Source of the DNA: Mycobacterium sp.
GTDB lineage: Bacteria; Actinomycetota; Actinomycetes; Mycobacteriales; Mycobacteriaceae
Direction of reading: 5' to 3'
Length of the DNA: 15,685 nt
NCBI GenBank assembly: GCA_028706695.1
Contig: JAQTVU010000012.1
Coordinates: 1-15,685, forward strand
Shown here piece after piece: positions 13,456 to 15,685 of the stretch. Each line of letters opens with the position of its first letter. Positions within the stretch are counted from its first letter, which is position 1. The notes beneath the pieces are model-generated. The model worked only from the letters and a program-made list of their open reading frames with translations, was not told the origin of the DNA and made no database searches. The translations under genes were made by a program, and so were the position numbers.

Positions 13456-14577
13456 ATGGATGCCGTTCGGCCGATCCGAATATGCGACACCACGCTGCGA
13501 GACGGCGAACAGGCCCCGGGTGTCTCATTCACCATGCAGGAAAAGCTGGCGATAGCCACCCTGCTGAACGCGTGCGGTGTCCACGCCATCGAGGCCGGCA
13601 TCCCGGCGATGGGAATCGGTGAGCAGGAAGCACTTCGGCAGATCACAGCCGCAGGGCTGGAGGCCGAGATCGTCGGATGGTGCCGCGCGAACCGCCTCGA
13701 CATCTACGCCGCCGCGAAATGCGGAATGCGATCGGTCCATCTGACCATACCGGTTTCCGATCTGCATTTGGTCCGCAAACTCGGCCGCGACCGGAGATGG
13801 GCTGAGCGCCACATCGAGGACTGCGTCCGGGACGCGCTCGACCGCGGCCTCCGGGTGAGCGTGGGTTTCGAAGACGCTTCGCGAGCCGACGACGGGTTTG
13901 TCGCCGAATTGGCGGCCCGGGTCACCCGGTTGGGGGTGCGCCGATTGCGGTGGGCCGACACCGTCGGCGTGTTGGAGCCATTCGACGGTTACGCACGGCT
14001 GGCGCGCCTGGCCGGCGCGGTGCCCGGCGTGTGGGAGATCCACGCGCACGACGACTTCGGCTTGGCCACCGCCAACAGCCTGGCGGCGGTGCGCGCGGGG
14101 TTCACCTGGGTCAGCACCACCGTGGCCGGCCTCGGCGAGCGGGCCGGAAACGCGCCCCTGGAGGAAGTTGTCATGGGTCTGCGCCACTTGTACGGCATGG
14201 ACCCGGGGTTGGACACCACCAGATTCCGCGTGCTGGCCTGTCTCGTGGCGCGCGCCGCCCGCCGGCCTCTTCCCGCCGGCAAGGCCGTCGTGGGCAACTC
14301 CGTTTTCACACATGAGTCCGGCATCCACGTCGACGGCGTGCTCAAGGCCGCCGCGACCTACGAACCGTTCGATCCGGCCGAGGTCGGAGGGCGGCGTCGG
14401 CTGCTCGTCGGCAAGCACAGCGGCCGCTCCTCGCTGCGCCGCGTGCTGGCCCAGTACGGCATCGCGGCCGACGAGCAGCACCTCGGGGTGCTGCTCGAAC
14501 GCATCCGCGCAAAGACATCGGAACGAAAGCGGCCACTTCGGTCCGCCGAGGTCCGAGACCTGTTCCAGACGGCATAG
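13456..14577 (+). CDS. nifV: Homocitrate synthase NifV
   Basis: NifV condenses acetyl-CoA with 2-oxoglutarate to give R-homocitrate, the organic ligand of FeMo-cofactor. The 373-residue product is a DRE-TIM metallolyase: CDTTLRDGEQAPGV at residues 10-23 with the catalytic Arg15 and metal-binding Asp16, the metal-binding HAHDDFG at 196-202, GLGERAGNAPLEE downstream, and GNSVFTHESGIHVDG at 280-294. Isopropylmalate synthase and lysine-pathway homocitrate synthase share these motifs, but the short length without a leucine-regulatory domain and the position directly before nifH identify NifV. The ATG at 13456 follows GGAAG closely; an in-frame ATG at 13384 would add 24 residues. nifH follows after 27 nt, so they are probably co-transcribed. 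A nifV-nifH-nifD order also occurs in Frankia, from memory. Confidence 0.92.
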   Translation: MDAVRPIRICDTTLRDGEQAPGVSFTMQEKLAIATLLNACGVHAIEAGIPAMGIGEQEALRQITAAGLEAEIVGWCRANRLDIYAAAKCGMRSVHLTIPVSDLHLVRKLGRDRRWAERHIEDCVRDALDRGLRVSVGFEDASRADDGFVAELAARVTRLGVRRLRWADTVGVLEPFDGYARLARLAGAVPGVWEIHAHDDFGLATANSLAAVRAGFTWVSTTVAGLGERAGNAPLEEVVMGLRHLYGMDPGLDTTRFRVLACLVARAARRPLPAGKAVVGNSVFTHESGIHVDGVLKAAATYEPFDPAEVGGRRRLLVGKHSGRSSLRRVLAQYGIAADEQHLGVLLERIRAKTSERKRPLRSAEVRDLFQTA

Positions 14578-14604
14578 GTCCACGAGAAGAGAAAGGAATC
14601 ACCT

Positions 14605-15471
14605 GTGAGGCAAATCGCCTTTTACGGCAAGGGTGGTATCGGCAAGTCCACCACCCAGCAGAACACCATGGCGGCCCTCGCCGAGCAGGGCCAGCGGATC
14701 ATGATCGTCGGTTGTGATCCGAAGGCCGACTCGACACGGTTGATCCTGCACTCCAAGGCCCAGACGTCGATTCTGTCGTTGGCGGCGGAGGAGGGTTCGG
14801 TCGAGGACTTGGAGCTCGAGGACGTCGTGCTCGAAGGTCCGAACAAGAACTGGAACATCCGCTGCGTCGAGTCCGGCGGCCCGGAGCCGGGCGTCGGTTG
14901 CGCCGGTCGCGGTGTCATTACCTCGATCGGGTTCCTGGAGGAAAACGGCGCCTACGAGGATCTGGACTACGTGTGCTACGACGTCCTCGGCGACGTCGTG
15001 TGCGGCGGGTTCGCGATGCCGATCCGGCAGGGCAAGGCGCAGGAGATCTACATCGTCGCCTCCGGCGAGATGATGGCCATGTACGCGGCCAACAACATCG
15101 CCAAGGGCATCCTCAAGTACGCGCACTCCGGCGGCGTCCGGCTGGGCGGCATCATCTGCAACAGCCGCAACACCGATAAGGAAGCCGAGCTCGTCGGGGA
15201 GCTGGCCCGCCGGCTCAACACCCAGATGATCCACTTCGTGCCGCGTGACAACGTCGTGCAGCACGCCGAGCTGCGCCGGATGACGGTCATCGAATACCAG
15301 CCGGACGCGCCGCAGGCCAACGAGTACCGGGAGCTGGCCCGCAAGATCCACGAGAACGATCGCAAGACGATCCCGACCCCGATCACCATGGACGAGCTCG
15401 AGGACCTGCTCATCGAGTTCGGCATCATGGAGGTCGGCGACGAGGAGCTTGTCGGTCAGGCGGCGAAATGA
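14605..15471 (+). CDS. nifH: Nitrogenase iron protein NifH
   Basis: NifH is the ATP-dependent reductase that passes electrons to the MoFe protein and is needed for cofactor maturation. The 288-residue product has the P-loop GKGGIGKST at residues 8-16 and switch I D38-P-K-A-D. The [4Fe-4S] ligands are C99 in GVGCAGRGVITSI and C133 in DVLGDVVCGGFAMP; switch II is the D126-V-L-G part. R102 corresponds to the arginine that DraT ADP-ribosylates in some diazotrophs. Similarity to Frankia NifH, as I remember it, is high. The loop GPNKNWNIRCVESGG at 78-92 appears a little different. Start is GTG with GAAAGGA (14591-14597) 7 nt before it. Dark-operative and methanogen-type homologues (BchL, CfbC) are excluded by the overall sequence and by nifD next door. 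Confidence 0.97.
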   Translation: MRQIAFYGKGGIGKSTTQQNTMAALAEQGQRIMIVGCDPKADSTRLILHSKAQTSILSLAAEEGSVEDLELEDVVLEGPNKNWNIRCVESGGPEPGVGCAGRGVITSIGFLEENGAYEDLDYVCYDVLGDVVCGGFAMPIRQGKAQEIYIVASGEMMAMYAANNIAKGILKYAHSGGVRLGGIICNSRNTDKEAELVGELARRLNTQMIHFVPRDNVVQHAELRRMTVIEYQPDAPQANEYRELARKIHENDRKTIPTPITMDELEDLLIEFGIMEVGDEELVGQAAK

Positions 15472-15685
15472 GCGCCCCGACGCGGGAACCCACTCGCGAG
15501 CAGACCGAGGCGATGATCGCCGACGTCCTGTCGGTCTACCCGGACAAGGCGAAAAAGGACCGGGCCAAGCACATCAAGCCCAACGACCCGGAGGGGTCGA
15601 AGGAGTGCGCGGTCAAGTCCAACATCAAGTCGCGGCCGGGCGTGATGACCGTCCGCGGCTGCGCCTACGCCGGTTCTAAGGGCGT
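15468..15685 (+). CDS. nifD: Nitrogenase molybdenum-iron protein alpha chain NifD, 5' end
   Basis: The first 72 codons are present and the gene continues past the right edge. The ATG overlaps the nifH stop by 4 nt (ATGA), the usual coupling of nifH and nifD products. Residues 17-34 (IADVLSVYPDKAKKDRAKHI) and 45-58 (KECAVKSNIKSRPG) follow NifD N-termini. C65 in TVRGCAYAGSKG corresponds to the first P-cluster cysteine ligand (Cys62 in Azotobacter numbering). This segment supports the Mo-type NifD over VnfD or AnfD, but the sequence is too short to be certain, since the cofactor-binding His and Cys are not in view. Together with nifV and nifH it points to a working molybdenum nitrogenase rather than a nifH-like orphan. 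Confidence 0.93.
   Translation, partial: MSAPTREPTREQTEAMIADVLSVYPDKAKKDRAKHIKPNDPEGSKECAVKSNIKSRPGVMTVRGCAYAGSKG

Larger units (their letters stand above)
12054..15685. other. Probable nitrogen-fixation island, left end, continuing beyond the window
   Basis: From the break in sufT to the right edge, none of the genes belongs to the conserved mycobacterial neighbourhood. In M. tuberculosis, as I recall, sufT is followed by fadE15 and further metabolic genes. The segment holds a CysO-like gene, an unrecognised minus-strand gene, an AT-rich promoter region and nifV-nifH-nifD. No integrase, transposase, tRNA target or direct repeat is visible at the left boundary, so the mode of entry is unknown. 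The right end lies outside the window. The island label is inference from synteny. Confidence 0.65.

Overview
The window comes from a high-GC mycobacterium. The evidence is the gene order ctaB, qor, ctaA, a two-gene ABC exporter, mptB and then sufR-B-D-C-S-U-T, which matches the Mycobacterium tuberculosis Rv1451-Rv1466 neighbourhood as I remember it. MptB, an enzyme of lipomannan synthesis, is confined to mycolic-acid bacteria. The unexpected part is the last 3.6 kb. There the conserved locus stops inside sufT and is followed by nitrogen-fixation genes (nifV, nifH, start of nifD) that are not part of the normal mycobacterial gene set.

Layout. 1-240 is the 3' end of ctaB (+). 282-1259 is a quinone oxidoreductase (-). 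1384-5942 holds four minus-strand genes: mptB, ABC ATPase and ABC permease are coupled by 4-nt overlaps, and ctaA follows after a gap of about 150 bp that contains a long hairpin and a 12-bp tandem repeat. 5943-6046 is a short divergent promoter region with a SufR-type operator that overlaps the sufR start codon. 6047-11971 is the SUF iron-sulfur assembly operon sufR-sufB-sufD-sufC-sufS-sufU, with overlapping or nearly touching genes. sufB has no intein. sufT (11946-12089) keeps only its first 36 or so normal codons and then runs into unrelated sequence and a stop.

Downstream of the break are a CysO-like ubiquitin-fold sulfur-carrier gene (+, 12116-12388) and a spacer with inverted repeats. 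An unrecognised small gene (-, 12644-13093) comes next, then an unusually AT-rich divergent intergenic region with a palindrome. The nifV-nifH-nifD operon (+) runs off the end of the window.

How the parts may work together. The SUF operon is probably the main Fe-S assembly system and would supply clusters to the Fe protein NifH and to NifDK. NifV makes homocitrate for FeMo-cofactor. The CysO-like protein is a possible sulfur donor. It lies directly downstream of the truncated sufT on the same strand, so it may be transcribed with the SUF operon. The nifV-H-D order resembles the Frankia nif cluster, which suggests an actinobacterial origin by transfer, but only the left part of the cluster is visible.
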